A DNA stretch of 64,000 nt from Diphasiastrum complanatum (Eukaryota > Streptophyta > Lycopodiopsida > Lycopodiales > Lycopodiaceae). The notes under the pieces are model-generated. The model saw only the letters and a program-made list of their open reading frames with translations, was not told the DNA's origin and did no database searches. The stretch's first letter is position 1, and each line of letters begins with the position of its first letter. Made by a program: the position numbers and the translations under genes. The stretch covers positions 48,122,451-48,186,450 of the forward strand of contig CM055104.1 in assembly GCA_029204225.1 (NCBI GenBank). Reading direction: 5' to 3'. Shown in pieces: positions 1 to 10,975 of this stretch.

Positions 1-1
1 G

Positions 2-1568
2 GGTTTTGGAATTCCAGCTTTGTTGATGTCATTTGGAATAGTCATCTTCTTCGCTGGTGCACCTTTGTACAGACACAAAGTTCCTAGAGGCAGTGCTTTG
101 ACCAGTGTTGCCCAGGTCTTGTTTGCTGCTGTACGAAAAAGAAATTTGCCATATCCATCAGATGGAACCTTATTGTTTGATGGTTCTAATGACAATAAGC
201 TTGTCAGGATAGCTCACACCAATCAATTTCTGTAAGATTCACCTACTTTTGTAGTGATAATCTATTGTTGTTGTTGATGGTCAACAAATGAGTCCTTCTG
301 TGTGAGAGTTTGTGGAGACATAACTTTCATGCATAACCTACATTGCAGATTTCTATGTCCCTGAAATCTTTGTTTAAAAGCTATTGAGATGTCAAATGAC
401 TAAAATTTAACACTTTTTTGTCACTTCCTTGGAGGTCAATCAGCAAACTCATTCAAATGATTTAGAAGGTTGAGATGCTCACTCTGATTCTGAAATTATA
501 TGAAATAGGCTATCAGTACAATCAACTACCATGTTTACAGGTTCTTCCTAAGTTTATGCAACGTTTATCCATGATTCACTAAGATTTCCAATGACTGATG
601 CAAGAGATTCTAACATCTAATTGGAAGCCAACTGTTAAAAAGTCTTTACAATGATTCAAAAGATTGAAGCTGCTGTTAAGAGTGGTTTGGGACCTGAAAT
701 TGAATTCAGTACTAAAAGTTATCTTTTCACTTTTAAAACTGTGAACAGGTTTTTGGACAAGGCAGCAATTTATTCTGGTGATGAAGATGCTGAAGAATGC
801 AAAGACCCATGGTGGCTATGTACTGTAACTCAAGTGGAGGAATTTAAAATGATTATCAGGATGTTACCGATATGGGCAAGCACTGTCTTTGTCTGGACAG
901 CTCTTGCTCAGATGGAAACATTCTCAGTTGAACAGGGTGCCACCATGAAAAGAAATGTTGGTCCCTTACAGTTCCCTCCTGCATCTTTGTCTGTGTTCGA
1001 ACTTGTAACTGTGTTACTGTTGTTGCCCGTTTATGACAGATACTTTGTGCCTTGTGTGAGGCAGTGTACTGGATATGAGCAAGGAATCACATGTTTGCAG
1101 AGGATTGGTGTTGGAATAATCTTTTCCGTATTTTGCATGGTTATTGCAGGATTTGTAGAGATTTTAAGAGTGAAAGAGGCTAGAGATTATGGACTTCTGG
1201 ATAAGCCAAATGAAATTATTCCAATGAGCATATTCTGGCTTGTCCCTCAGTATTTTCTTACAGGAATCACCGAGATTTTTACACAAATAGGACAGCTTGA
1301 GTTCTTTTACAGAGAATCACCAAATCATATGCAGGGTCTTGGTACTGCCTTATATGTTAGTACTATTGGTATAGGACATTTTTTGAGCAGTTTCATTGTG
1401 TCTGCAGTCAACACATTAACAAGACATGGGGATTACCCTGGATGGCTTGAAAACAATCTCAATGTTAGTAGACTGGACTACTTTTACTGGTTACTTGCTA
1501 TGCTTAGTCTACTAAATTTTGCTATTTATGTTTATTGTGCACAACACTATCGACCAAATAAAAGATAA
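2..1568 (+). CDS. NPF (NRT1/PTR) proton-coupled nitrate/peptide transporter, 3' part, two exons
   Basis: This is the C-terminal portion of a major-facilitator transporter of the plant NPF family, which moves nitrate, peptides or other small solutes with protons across membranes. Exon 1 (2-231) reads in frame from the window edge and encodes a membrane segment followed by the PLYRHK-type loop and the long central cytoplasmic loop, ending in AHTNQF. Exon 2 (749-1568) resumes with FLDKAAI, a junction typical of the family, and carries QRIGVG, LVPQYFLTGITE and several hydrophobic helices before a stop at 1566-1568. The intron 232-748 has GT (gtaag) and AG (aacag) ends and a clean phase. About 350 residues are visible of the usual 570-600. 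The substrate cannot be told from this half; it looks closest to peptide/NPF5-like members, which is an inference. No disabling mutation is visible. Confidence 0.92.
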
Positions 1569-2824
1569 GTGTACAAACCATTTGGCTTATCAATGTTGTA
1601 AGTGTTTCTTGAACACTGAGGTATCATTTTTCTTATCAAGGTTGTAAGTGTTTCTTGAACAGTGAGTTAGAAAGTGAGAATTGGTGGATACATAACTTCT
1701 GTGAACATGGTAGAGAGATATGCTCAAAATCTATATACGAGAATTGGATGGTGCTGATATTCTCGTGAAGATTCAATTGCTATTCCGAGTGGATCCATCT
1801 CTATGTGGGTGGGTGCTGATGCCGTCGTTCTAATGCATCCACTTTTCAGTTCTTGATTGGGTCTGTTCCGCAAACATTTATGAGATTCTATTTCTTAGCT
1901 TTTGAACATTGTCCACCTTGATCTAGCCAGTATGCTTTGTTAGCAAATTGTAAAAAGCTTCTCCGAAGAATAGAGTATCCTCCATTTAGAAGTAAATTGG
2001 TGAAAAGTTGAATGGTGTTGGTGATCTCTCTCTTGGATCATAGGCTAAAAGTTATGTAATAAATTAATATATCTTTCAAGTTTTGTCTCGAAGGGGCCTT
2101 AACTTGTGAATTCTTACCAACAAAATGTCATGTGCCTAGGCTACTCTTCAAACCGAAAGTTTAGGAATATATCATTTGTACAGGCTACTTCCATTGCATA
2201 AAGAGTGTATTGGCTTTTCTTTTTTTTGACCATTATCAAACAGAATCCTCATCTCAAAGATAGAATCTGTATCTGAAAAACAAAATCATCCTACTTTTTT
2301 CCTCACTCATGGATGGAGTAATTACTTTTTGCACATTCCTCTTTTTTTAGGAGAATGTTAAATTGGCAGAATAAACCACGTGCTTGTTTCTTTTAGCACG
2401 TGATGCAAGGGAAAAATATCACCTTACTTTATCATCATTCAAGTGAAATTTACATCAAAATGGAGGTTTTTTTAATTCGATACGCTCTACTTTAAGCGGA
2501 TGGGAGTTAGCTTTGATGAAATCTAAGGAAAGTTGTTGTAGGATGTCCTTTGATACAAACAGATGAGCATTATTTGATGAAAAAGAATGAAATTCATAAC
2601 ATAATAGCAAGATTATCAAAATTAGAAGCATGATAAAACAAAAAGAAAACCTTATTCAAATCCTCATGAAGATTTTAGTGGAATTGTAATACATTGTTTG
2701 TGAAATTGACTTGGCCTTTCCAGAGTAAAAGCAAGCTTATTAAATCTTTCTTTATTTCTTGAAACTTGAAGATCTAATCTGCTTATTTAGAGTGGAGATT
2801 TTTTGCAAAAAACAAAACTCAATA
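1569..2824. other. 3' flank of the NPF gene and unassigned spacer
   Basis: AT-rich sequence follows the transporter stop codon and presumably holds its 3' UTR. Two CACGTG hexamers lie about 20 bp apart near 2377-2400. I see no coding region, RNA gene or retroelement domain here. Confidence 0.6.
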
Positions 2825-3333
2825 ATCTAAACCATGATTTATGATGAGATTTGTACCTACCATGCACTTACCAAGCATGACTCTTGGATCTAGGCTAGGG
2901 TTTTCACATTAGGGCAAGAAAATGGAGTCTACTTCCTTATTACATGCTGGATTTTCACCTAACTTAGCAAAGGAAGTGTGTTTTACTATGTATTTCCATT
3001 TTCCATAGTGAGAAGACAGAAACTTTTTGGAGCCTCAAGGAGAAACTCGTGTTTTTTCTCATTGTATGGTGATTACTCTTGATTTCCAATGAAACTTAGC
3101 TTTGGCACTTTGTAAACACTGTCTACAGGCCTTACTACAGCCTTATTTCCACACGTGTGGAGTTGGATTACACTTATTGATCAATGCTTTGATTGTCTCT
3201 ACTTGTTTTCTATCAAGCTGCTACATCTTGTTTTCTGATGACTAGTTTCTGATAGATTGTTTAACAAGCATACAATCAATCTTGTGGATCATTCAAAGAT
3301 CCATTTATGGTCCTTAGTACTGTACTTTTCACA
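2825..3333 (+). repeat. Family A left LTR (5'-truncated)
   Basis: The segment ends in TTTTCACA immediately before a TGGTATCAGAGCC primer-binding site, which defines the 3' LTR boundary. Its first 168 bp match 5237-5404. It contains a 12-bp perfect palindrome around ACACGTGT (3149-3160). The LTR start is missing, because similarity with the right copy begins abruptly at 2825. Confidence 0.8.
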
Positions 3334-3347
3334 TGGTATCAGAGCCA
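3334..3347 (+). promoter_or_regulatory. Primer-binding site (initiator tRNA-Met)
   Basis: TGGTATCAGAGCCA directly follows the left LTR. It is the standard plant Copia site complementary to the 3' end of initiator tRNA-Met, where minus-strand synthesis starts. Confidence 0.9.
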
Positions 3348-3819
3348 AGTACCGTACTGTTTACACGTGTGGGCATCTCTGAACCAGCATTTAATAACCC
3401 ATATTCATTGGAACACATAAAATTCATTTTGGTGTCAGTTTGATGTAATTTTTGGTGCAAATCCTAGGATAAGCTACCAAGATCACTTGCCATTGATTAG
3501 TATTGAATTTGTTTCATGAAAACTAATTAATCTAGGCTGATTTCAGACCTTCTTAAAGTGGAAACCAGGTCTTGAAAGTACAAACTGAATGAGAGAGATA
3601 GAGTCAATTTTTGTCCAAGAATAGCCAAGATTGGCAAGATTTGCTTGAGAGTAGTTTTCATCTCATCTTATCTTCATTCCAGCTTTGTGAGGGAGTGATA
3701 GAACTGTGATCACAAGTCCATCTGTTGGATTAGAAGTCAACATTTGAGTGAAACACTGCAAGTTAGAAACCTTTGTGAGTTTCAGGTTCAAACAAATCTA
3801 GTCTTGCTACAACCATCAA

Positions 3820-5097
3820 TTGGGAGTATTCCAACTTGACTTCACAAATGCATTCCTCAATGGTTATTTGGAGGAAGAGATCTACATGAGGCAACCCGAG
3901 GGCTTCATCAAGGCAAAGCATGAAGGAAAGGTGTGTTTTTTGAAGAAGAGCCTTTATGGGCTCAAGCAAGCACCTAGAGCATGGTACTCTAGGCTTAACT
4001 CTTTTCTCATTTCCATCAATTTTGTAATGAGTGCCTATGATCCATCATTGTATATAAGTTTTCATGATGGCATGATCATTATTCTTGTTTTGTATGTAGA
4101 TGACATTATCTTAAGTGGTATTGGAATTAGAGATGTAAAAATTGCTTTAGCAAAAGAGTTTAAGATGGTAGATCTCGGCCTATTAAGCTTCATTCTTGGA
4201 ATAGAGGTTATTAGAGGATGTGATTTTAGCTTCATTTGTCAATCTAAATATGCTACATCCATCCTAGATAGATTTGGAATGAAAAATTGTAAAGGCATTG
4301 AGACACCAATGGAGCAACATGTAAAAGCATCTATTGGTTGTGATGAGGCATCCTTTGGGGACATCACATTATATAGAAGGCTTATTGGCTCCTTGATCTA
4401 TTTAACTATAACTAGACCTGAGCTTAGTTATAGTGTTGGAAAGTTAAGCCAATTCATGCAAAGTCCTCTAGTTTCACATTGGAAGATGGCCAAAAGAGTT
4501 CTTAGATACATTTCATCCACTAAGAATTTTGGCATTTTGTATAGAGGAACTAATCTTGGCTTAACAGCCTATAGTGACTTGGATTTTGTAGATGACAAAG
4601 TGGATAGAAGATCAACAAGTGCCTTTGACACCTTTCTATGCGATGGAGTAGTATCATGGCTTTCCAAAAAGCAAGATACCATCTCCCTATCTTCCACAGA
4701 ATCCGAATACAAGGCCTTGACATCAACATGGAAGGAGGTCTTGTGGCTCAAAAGGCTATTGGTGGAGCTTCATGTCATGGAGAAGGAGATCCCTATCATC
4801 TATTGTGACAAGCAATCAACCCAATCACTTGCAAATAATCCTACATTCCATGCAAGGAGCAAACACATCGAAATTGCTCATCATTTCGTGAGGGAAAAAG
4901 TGCAAGCTAAAGAGATCGAGCTCCAACACATGCGATCATCAAGTTGCTTGGTTGATTTGTTTACTAAATCTTTACCTAAAGATTCATTTGTCAAGCTTAG
5001 ATCTTCAATTGGAGTTATTGATAAAAGCATTGTGATCTCCAAGGCTAGATTTGAGGAGTGTGAAAAATTGCCTACATTGGTAAATCTAGCCATGTAG
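3820..5097 (+). pseudogene. Copia reverse transcriptase-RNase H, N-terminally deleted (family A)
   Basis: A 425-codon frame encodes the latter two thirds of a Ty1/copia reverse transcriptase and the RNase H domain. Visible landmarks are FQLDFTNAFLNG, the YGLKQAPRAW block, the YVDD catalytic motif, the GSLIYLT/TRPELSYSVGKLSQFM block, and RNase H acidic residues in AYSDLDF, SSTESEYKAL and IYCDKQS. Just upstream, codons for LATTINW lie in another frame (about 3803-3829), so a frameshift separates the ORF from a remnant of its normal preceding sequence. The ORF opens at TTG and has no plausible initiator. It is pol debris of the family A element, probably without function. Confidence 0.9.
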
Positions 5098-5188
5098 AAT
5101 ATTGTACATTTTGTCAATATTGTTTGTTGGTTACTTGAATGGCCAAAGTGCCACTTGTACATACACACTTAAAGTAGGTTACCACGAG

Positions 5189-5202
5189 TCAAGAGGAGTG
5201 GT
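5189..5202 (+). promoter_or_regulatory. Polypurine tract of family A
   Basis: The purine-rich run AAGAGGAGTGG immediately precedes the inferred LTR start TGTGTCC. This is the expected position of the plus-strand primer. Confidence 0.6.
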
Positions 5203-5404
5203 TGTGTCCATTTGGTAGTGATTTCTACTTTGTAGGATCTAAACCATAATTTATGATGAGATTTGTACCTACCATGCACTTACCAAGCATGACTCTTGGA
5301 TCTAGGCTAGGGTTTTCACATTAGGGCAAGAAAGTGGAGTCTACTTCCTTATTACATGCTGGATTTTCACCTAACTTAGCAAAGGAAGTGTGTTTTACTA
5401 TGTA
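5203..5404 (+). repeat. Family A right LTR (3'-truncated)
   Basis: It starts with TGTGTCC after the polypurine tract. From 5237 it matches the left LTR nearly perfectly, until the match stops at 5404, where a Ty3/gypsy fragment begins. Confidence 0.75.
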
Positions 5405-6170
5405 GGAAGAAAAGAGTGGTTGTGAATGCATATCCGAATTTGCCTGAGAGCGAAAGGGCGGAGATCCCTGATACATATTGGGAGGGTGAAGATTCCATGT
5501 CCAGTGATTCTGAAGAGTCTACTTCCAAGGAAACAGCGTTGCTGCTAATTGAACAGTATGAGGGTCGTGAACCTCTAGTATGTGTTAGAGACGCCGATGC
5601 GGATAAGATCATGTGTGACGCTCATAACAACGATAAAGTGCTATTAGTCGGTGCTCACCTAGATAAGGAGCCCAAAAAGCTAATATCAAATTTCTTGGTA
5701 GGTGCAAAGGGTGTATTTTCCTGGAATTATGATGACTTTAAAGGTATACCACCAGCCCTAGCAGTCCAGCGAATCCCGTTGAAACCTGATGTAAAACCTG
5801 TCAGGGAACGACAAAGGAGGTTAGCTCAACATCTCATGGCACCTGTAGCTGAGGAAATCTGGAAAATGAGGGATGCTGGCCTTATATTTCCTGTCACCAA
5901 TACTGAATGGTGTTCGGCAATTATACCCAAAGTTAAGAAGAATGGACAAATCAGAGTTTGTGTGGACTTTAAACCCCAAACAGGAGTATTGTAAAGGAGG
6001 ACTACCCTTTATCCTTCATCGACCAAATGTTTGATCAATTAGCTGGAAAACAGATGTATACTTTTATGGATTGTTTCGCGGGCTATAACCAAATAGCCAT
6101 AGCTCCTGAAGATAAGCTTAAGACAACTTTTACGACTCCATTCGGCACATATGCCTATCAAATGGCATAA
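5405..6170 (+). pseudogene. Ty3/gypsy protease-reverse transcriptase fragment
   Basis: The frame at 5416-5994 and its frameshifted continuation to about 6165 encode the start of a gypsy-type reverse transcriptase. The expected order is present: an acidic linker, a primer-grip-like segment with HLMAPVAEEIWKMRDAGLI, NGQIRVCVDF, then in another frame EDYPLSFIDQMFDQLAGK, FMDCFAGYNQIAI and FGTYAYQ. A one-base loss near 5972 breaks the frame, and the sequence ends before the catalytic YxDD block. The left end abuts the truncated family A LTR and the right end abuts family B copy 1. It is a dead fragment. Confidence 0.88.
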
Positions 6171-6970
6171 GAGAACATGAGATGTATACCACATGAGATA
6201 TGCTCCTCTTTCCCTTGGAATGTGAGCCACATGGATTCAACCGTATTTCTTGACTTTATTTTTGGAATCACAATTTGAGAAGGTCTCTCCTCCTCAATCC
6301 TTGGCACACTTGAACCTTGAGAAGGATTCTCCTCCTCAATACTTGGCACATTTGAACCTTGAGATGACTCCTTAAGATCCTCTCCATGGTGCTCCTTTTT
6401 TATGGAAATCCGAGACCTCCATGTCTCATAATGATCACAACAAGTATGACCATTCAATATGCACTTCCTATGATTATCAAGATTACTTATGCTAGAAACA
6501 TAAGTCCAAAAATCACTACAACTTGGCATGGTTTTTCCAATATTGAAATCAAAAGGTATTTCCATCTCAATAAGGCTAACTACTTGCTTATGGATATAAG
6601 TGTCCACTTTGGATGCTTCACTTATTCTCATAAGAAGTTTACAACTTGCCTTTAAGATTGAAAACTTACAATTTTCATCTTTATGAATGAACACATCATT
6701 CATGATCTTATTGAAACCAAAAGATCCTACATTATGAAGATATTTCCATTTCCTTGACTTCATAACTAATGTAAGCTTACAAGGAAGACATATTTTGCTA
6801 TCTTTTAAGGCATCACACTCAACTACTATTGCCTTAATCCACCTTTGAGATACAAAAATCTCTTCAAAGCAAAATGGTTCTTCATAAGTTGAGATGAGAG
6901 CATAAATGAAACTATTTTCATTTTGTGATTGCTCCTTATTCTTGATTGATTTCTCTTGGATCATTAACAA
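6171..6970 (-). pseudogene. Family B copy 1 reverse-transcriptase start plus unassigned low-complexity tail
   Basis: The frame begins with a segment (FIYALISTYEEP, SQRWIKAI, ECDAL) matching the beginning of the Copia reverse-transcriptase domain in the neighbouring copies. It continues with sequence I cannot assign, including an imperfect repeat of SQGS(N/S)VPxIEEExPSQ near 6250-6370. Copy 2 has the first part but is truncated before the second. No catalytic motif is present. Confidence 0.55.
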
Positions 6971-7478
6971 AAAGTTTGAACTTATCTAAAGTTCCAAGCA
7001 ATATACTTTCCAAGGACATAAAATAAATCCAAGTTACTTTCATGAAAGTGACATCTATTTTTGCATCTTGAACCAAACAATGCACTTCCAAATGAAAAAT
7101 TTCAAAAGATTTGACATGTGTTGTGATGGACTCTTGAAGACAAATCTTGCAAGTCCTTGTGAGACTCCAAGCCTCATTCACCTTTCCAAAAAGGAAACAC
7201 CTTTCCTTGGACTTGTCCTTCTTGTATTTGCATTTCAAACTTGAAGCTCCATCCTTCTCCTTGGCCCCCTTGCTTTGGTGATTCTTGGATGGATTGGTCT
7301 TCTTTTTGTAGCATCTTGAGGAAAAATATCCTTCCTTGCCACAAAGGTTGCACTTAGGATCCTTTCTTTCCTTCAATAGTATGCCACCTATTAATGCTAT
7401 GTGAATAAAAGCCTGTGGTATAATTCTACAAATGTAATTTGTGACTCTCAAGAGACTAGATTTGAACATCTTCAACAA
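6936..7478 (-). pseudogene. Gag-like zinc-knuckle remnant (family B copy 1)
   Basis: The minus-strand frame contains CNLCGKEGYFSSRC followed by a Lys-rich stretch, as in the nucleocapsid region of Copia Gag. The histidine of the CCHC knuckle is replaced by tyrosine. A second CFLFGKVNEAW segment resembles a broken knuckle. The gag body between the first codons and the knuckle is missing, as in copy 2 at 35619-36293. The protein is unlikely to be functional. Confidence 0.7.
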
Positions 7479-9063
7479 TCTAGAAGGATCTACAAAAGAT
7501 CTAACTCACAAACCTAAGATTCAATTTTCACACTAATGACTAGTCACTTGGAAACTTTGCTTTGATCACTCAGACAAAAGCATACAATCTTTGAATCAAA
7601 TCACAAAAGAAATCAGATCCACTCTCCTATTGGAATCATCAAATACCAATGACTCTTTCTTTTAAAAGTTGAAATGGATATGAAAAGATTTGACACCTAG
7701 ATTTTCCTTTTCACTTGACTAGTTCTGTCAACACTTGAGATTCTTGAACAAAAGATGGGTTTTTTTTTTTTCAAACACATGAAAATTAAACTTAATCACT
7801 TCTTTTGGACTCACTCTTGACCCAAAAAATCTCACTCTTGAGATTTAGAATGAATTTGATTTGATTTGAAGACAAACTATACCACCAATTTTTCACAAAG
7901 CTTAAAAATTAGACAACTAGAGATTCACAAAGATCTCAACCATGCATGAATACTCAAATATGGACTCCTCCTCGTTCTAGACATTCAATGGGATCACAAA
8001 TTGACGCTCACACTCTCACAAAGAAAGTTGAATAGAACTAATTTGAGTTTCATACATTCTATGTCAATTTTTGCTCAACAAATTGAAGTCAATCACTCCT
8101 ATTGGATTCCACCAATTACTCTACTTTTTAAGACTTGGAATGAAATTCAAAATCAAAGGTTGTGATTTTTCTCACTAAGAGATTGTGCTTCAAAGAGCTA
8201 ATACCACTTAGAAAGATTTGATCACCTAGGAGAAGATAAATTCTTCACCTATAACAACACACAATGAGCTTCTAGATCTTGCCCTCTACAAAGGAAGGAA
8301 CTCTTAGAAAATTGGATCTCTCTCTACACATTTGCCATAGAAACCTTAATGACTCTTTTCAAACCTTACAATCACTCAAACAAATTGAGTAGGACTGAAC
8401 AATGTGACTTGGATCTCAATCTCTTTTCTAGAACTCTCAATTTAAGCCGATCTACGTCAAATTCTACAAAAGATTTGCATAGATGCTCTATATGCACTAG
8501 AAACTCTCAAAGGTTTCACTTGGAGGATAGATCCAAGGATGTTTTCTAGCAAATTTATGCTTTTAAACATGACCCTATCACTCTTGGACAAATCTAGAGT
8601 GATGGTACAATGGATTTCATCTTCTCACCTTGCATATCACTCCTTAATCTATGATTTTTGGCAAAATCACTCTAACTTCAACATGCACTCAAAAAACCAG
8701 AGATAATCAATTAATGCACCTAATTCAAGCTTCAAATTTAATTTTTTGGCTGATCTAATCCAAGAACTAATCAAGGGATTAGATTCTCTATAGAAAATGC
8801 TTGATTTTGCACTAAAAATCACTCAAATTGGATGTGAGTCAAATTGTACAAATTTTTGAATTTTCTCGGTCAAAACCGGATCTGTACGCCCTCACACGTG
8901 TGAAAAAGATTCCTACAGCCCACAACAAGATCTGGACCAAAAATTTTGAGGATAGCGATCAAATCCAACTCACTACACAAAATTTGACTAGTTTTCAAAA
9001 AACTGCTAATTTTGGCTTTGATTTGGATTAACCCTATCAATTTCAACAAAACCTCTCGTACTA

Positions 9064-9076
9064 GGCTCTGATACCA
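9064..9076 (-). promoter_or_regulatory. Primer-binding site of family B copy 1
   Basis: The plus strand reads GGCTCTGATACCA, the complement of TGGTATCAGAGCC, directly inside the LTR end at 9077. Confidence 0.88.
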
Positions 9077-9907
9077 TGTGGAAAAAGTACAAAAGGACCA
9101 AGAGTGGATCCTAATCTGATCCTCAAGAGGGATTGGTTGTCAGATTACTTGATCTATCAATCTACTTGAGATTAAAATCAATCGAGATCAATTCTAGACA
9201 CGAAATCCTAAGAAGAACAATCATTAATTGAAGGTAGGTGTACTTTATAGTTTTATAGGTGTGAAACACTGTCTGAGTACGGACTCCAACCTGAAAATCA
9301 AGTACACATTGATAGAACCTCAAAACAATCAAAACAAATGTAGACAAATGGAGAGAATCACTCAAAATTGCTTCCACAACCAAGATTGGTGTCTCACTAT
9401 GATTATGGCCAAATGTGGCTCTATATATACAATAATTAGGAGCTCGTGGTACTAATCATCCCTCTGATCCCACATGTGTGAAGGTGCTTTGTCATATTAT
9501 GATTCATCATGCAAAACTGACACTTGGCCAAAACCTTCTATTTTGAGCACTTTTGGTCCATTTTCCTTCTATATGGAGATCTACTTGGAAATCTTCTAGA
9601 AGTCAAAATTCGCCTACTTCATCTTATTCCAGATGTGTGAGCTATCTTGTACACATTGGATATGACACCTAACCAAAGGATGTGGCTCATGCAATCAATA
9701 GATTGATGCCATGTGTCATATGTCTAGAAAACTAGTTTTTGGCCTTTTTAGCCACTAGAACTTGAATTAAATCATATGTACAACCTATATGATTATGGTA
9801 CATGACAACTACACTATTTGCACACGTGGGAACAGGCTCCACACATGTGTGTTTATCTATATACAATATTTTTGGCCTCTACCAAGCTTATTTTTGGATT
9901 TTTCACA
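9077..9907 (-). repeat. Family B LTR, copy 1
   Basis: On the minus strand it begins TGTGAAAAA and ends CCACA before the primer-binding site. It aligns along its length with the LTRs at 33184-34016 and 46100-46905. A TATATATAG promoter-like box lies at 9421-9429 (complement), at the same place as in the other two copies. Confidence 0.85.
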
Positions 9908-10180
9908 GTAGCCAAACATTTAAATGGATGAAGCGCTAGATGAATAATTTGTCGCAAATTGCAAGACAAATTATCTGTCACGAATGATTTGCGAAGAGCT
10001 AGACTGTGCTCAACTGCTAATTAGTCGTGAACTATTCGCGAAAGACAAGACTAAAAGTTAATCGTCTATTACCAGAAAGAGCAACAAGAAAGATCAGACA
10101 GAATGAAGGGCATCCTCACAAGAAACCACTGCTACAATCATCCAGGTATGAGTTTTCCCAAGATTAATAACAATCCTAAA
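9908..10180. other. Unassigned spacer with TCGCGAA-type motifs
   Basis: No ORF or retroelement domain is evident. The text contains CACGAATGATTTGCGAA and CTATTCGCGAA, which recall the palindrome in the LTR-like sequence at 19235-19260, so it may be an eroded piece of that LTR family. The link is weak. Confidence 0.35.
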
Positions 10181-10965
10181 CACAGAATTTAGTTGGTTTC
10201 TACTCAGTTTGACTATATCACTTCATAAGTAATGTAAATTTTCTGCGTATAATGACAACCATGTTGTCCCAAAGCAAGGTTTCTCCTCATAACAATATTG
10301 ACAGATCTAAAATGCAGAACAAATGAACTATGTCAGATTAAGTATATCAAGTATACAAGTCAATAATGCGGTAGAGCACAAGACTGTAGCAGACAAAACT
10401 ACGTGTCCTACAAAGCTTATTTTTGTCTGTAATGAGGAATGAAATCTCTCCTTCACTTGTTCTAGACTTATCTTGTTTCATCAGAATTCATCATCATAGA
10501 ATACGTAGATGGTATCCAATATATATACATAATATTACAGGTGTGCAGATGCGAAAGTACATAGTGGATTTGCTGTCTGTAGGAAATTGTGGGTGGCTGC
10601 AATCATTGTCCAATCTGTTAGCGCAACTGCATGGGGTGAGCGTGAAAAGGGTGCAACGTCAGCAAGTATTGAAGTGAACATTGGTGATGATGCAAAAGTG
10701 CATCACTATTACGAATGGCCTTAGGATAAGATTTATAGGGTGCCTTATCTGTTAGGGCACCTTTGGCATTCAGTAAAATAGTGTCCTCTTTTCGCCTGTC
10801 ATCATGTCCTGTGTAAGAACACAGTGTCGTGATTCATTCGCCTTTTCTTCGTTGGTGCAAATTTGCGTGTAAAAAATGCAGACTGCGTGACAACGTTAGA
10901 AAAATATGCAGTATGAATGGAGGCAGATTAAAATTGGGATTTAGGAGAGTAGGAGGAGTAAATCC
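10181..10965 (-). repeat. Probable 3' LTR of a minus-strand Copia element
   Basis: The minus strand has a G-rich polypurine tract (AAGGGGGGTG near 10966-10975) right after the Copia RNase H frame. TGTTGGATTTACTCC then starts at 10965, the usual layout of tract then LTR. A CCCTATAAAT box lies near 10734-10743 (complement). The far LTR end is not identifiable, so 10181 is only an outer estimate. Small ORFs here are not convincing. Confidence 0.5.
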
Positions 10966-10975
10966 AACACCCCCC

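Larger units (their letters stand above)
2825..5404 (+). mobile_element. Copia LTR retrotransposon, family A, internally deleted, with reciprocally truncated LTRs
   Basis: A left LTR fragment (2825-3333) and a right LTR fragment (5203-5404) bracket a tRNA-Met primer-binding site, a short non-coding stretch and a reverse transcriptase-RNase H ORF. The two LTR pieces share 168 bp (2825-2992 and 5237-5404) without indels and with about two mismatches, so insertion was recent. The left LTR lacks its 5' start and the right LTR lacks its 3' end. Combining the two pieces gives a full LTR of roughly 540 bp. Gag, protease, integrase and the start of reverse transcriptase are missing, so this copy is not autonomous. 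Confidence 0.85.
6171..9907 (-). mobile_element. Copia-derived LTR element, family B copy 1, internally deleted, no 3' LTR
   Basis: Read on the minus strand, this is an 831-bp LTR (9907-9077), a tRNA-Met primer-binding site, a long leader of about 1.6 kb, a gag remnant that jumps to the zinc-knuckle region (7478-6936), and sequence equivalent to the beginning of reverse transcriptase (6970-6171). It is collinear with family B copy 2 on the plus strand (33184-36439) and shares its internal deletions. The element stops against a gypsy fragment at about 6170 with no 3' LTR. Several stops and frameshifts make it non-coding. Confidence 0.85.

Noticed and set aside
8349-9031. Small plus-strand ORFs and their near-identical minus-strand relatives at 34062-34747 and 46951-47187
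   Set aside because: They recur because they are antisense to the family B leader, and frame lesions differ between copies, so conservation reflects the element and not a protein.
10423-10677. Plus-strand 84-codon ORF
   Set aside because: It lies antisense within a probable LTR, has no recognisable motif and no second copy.
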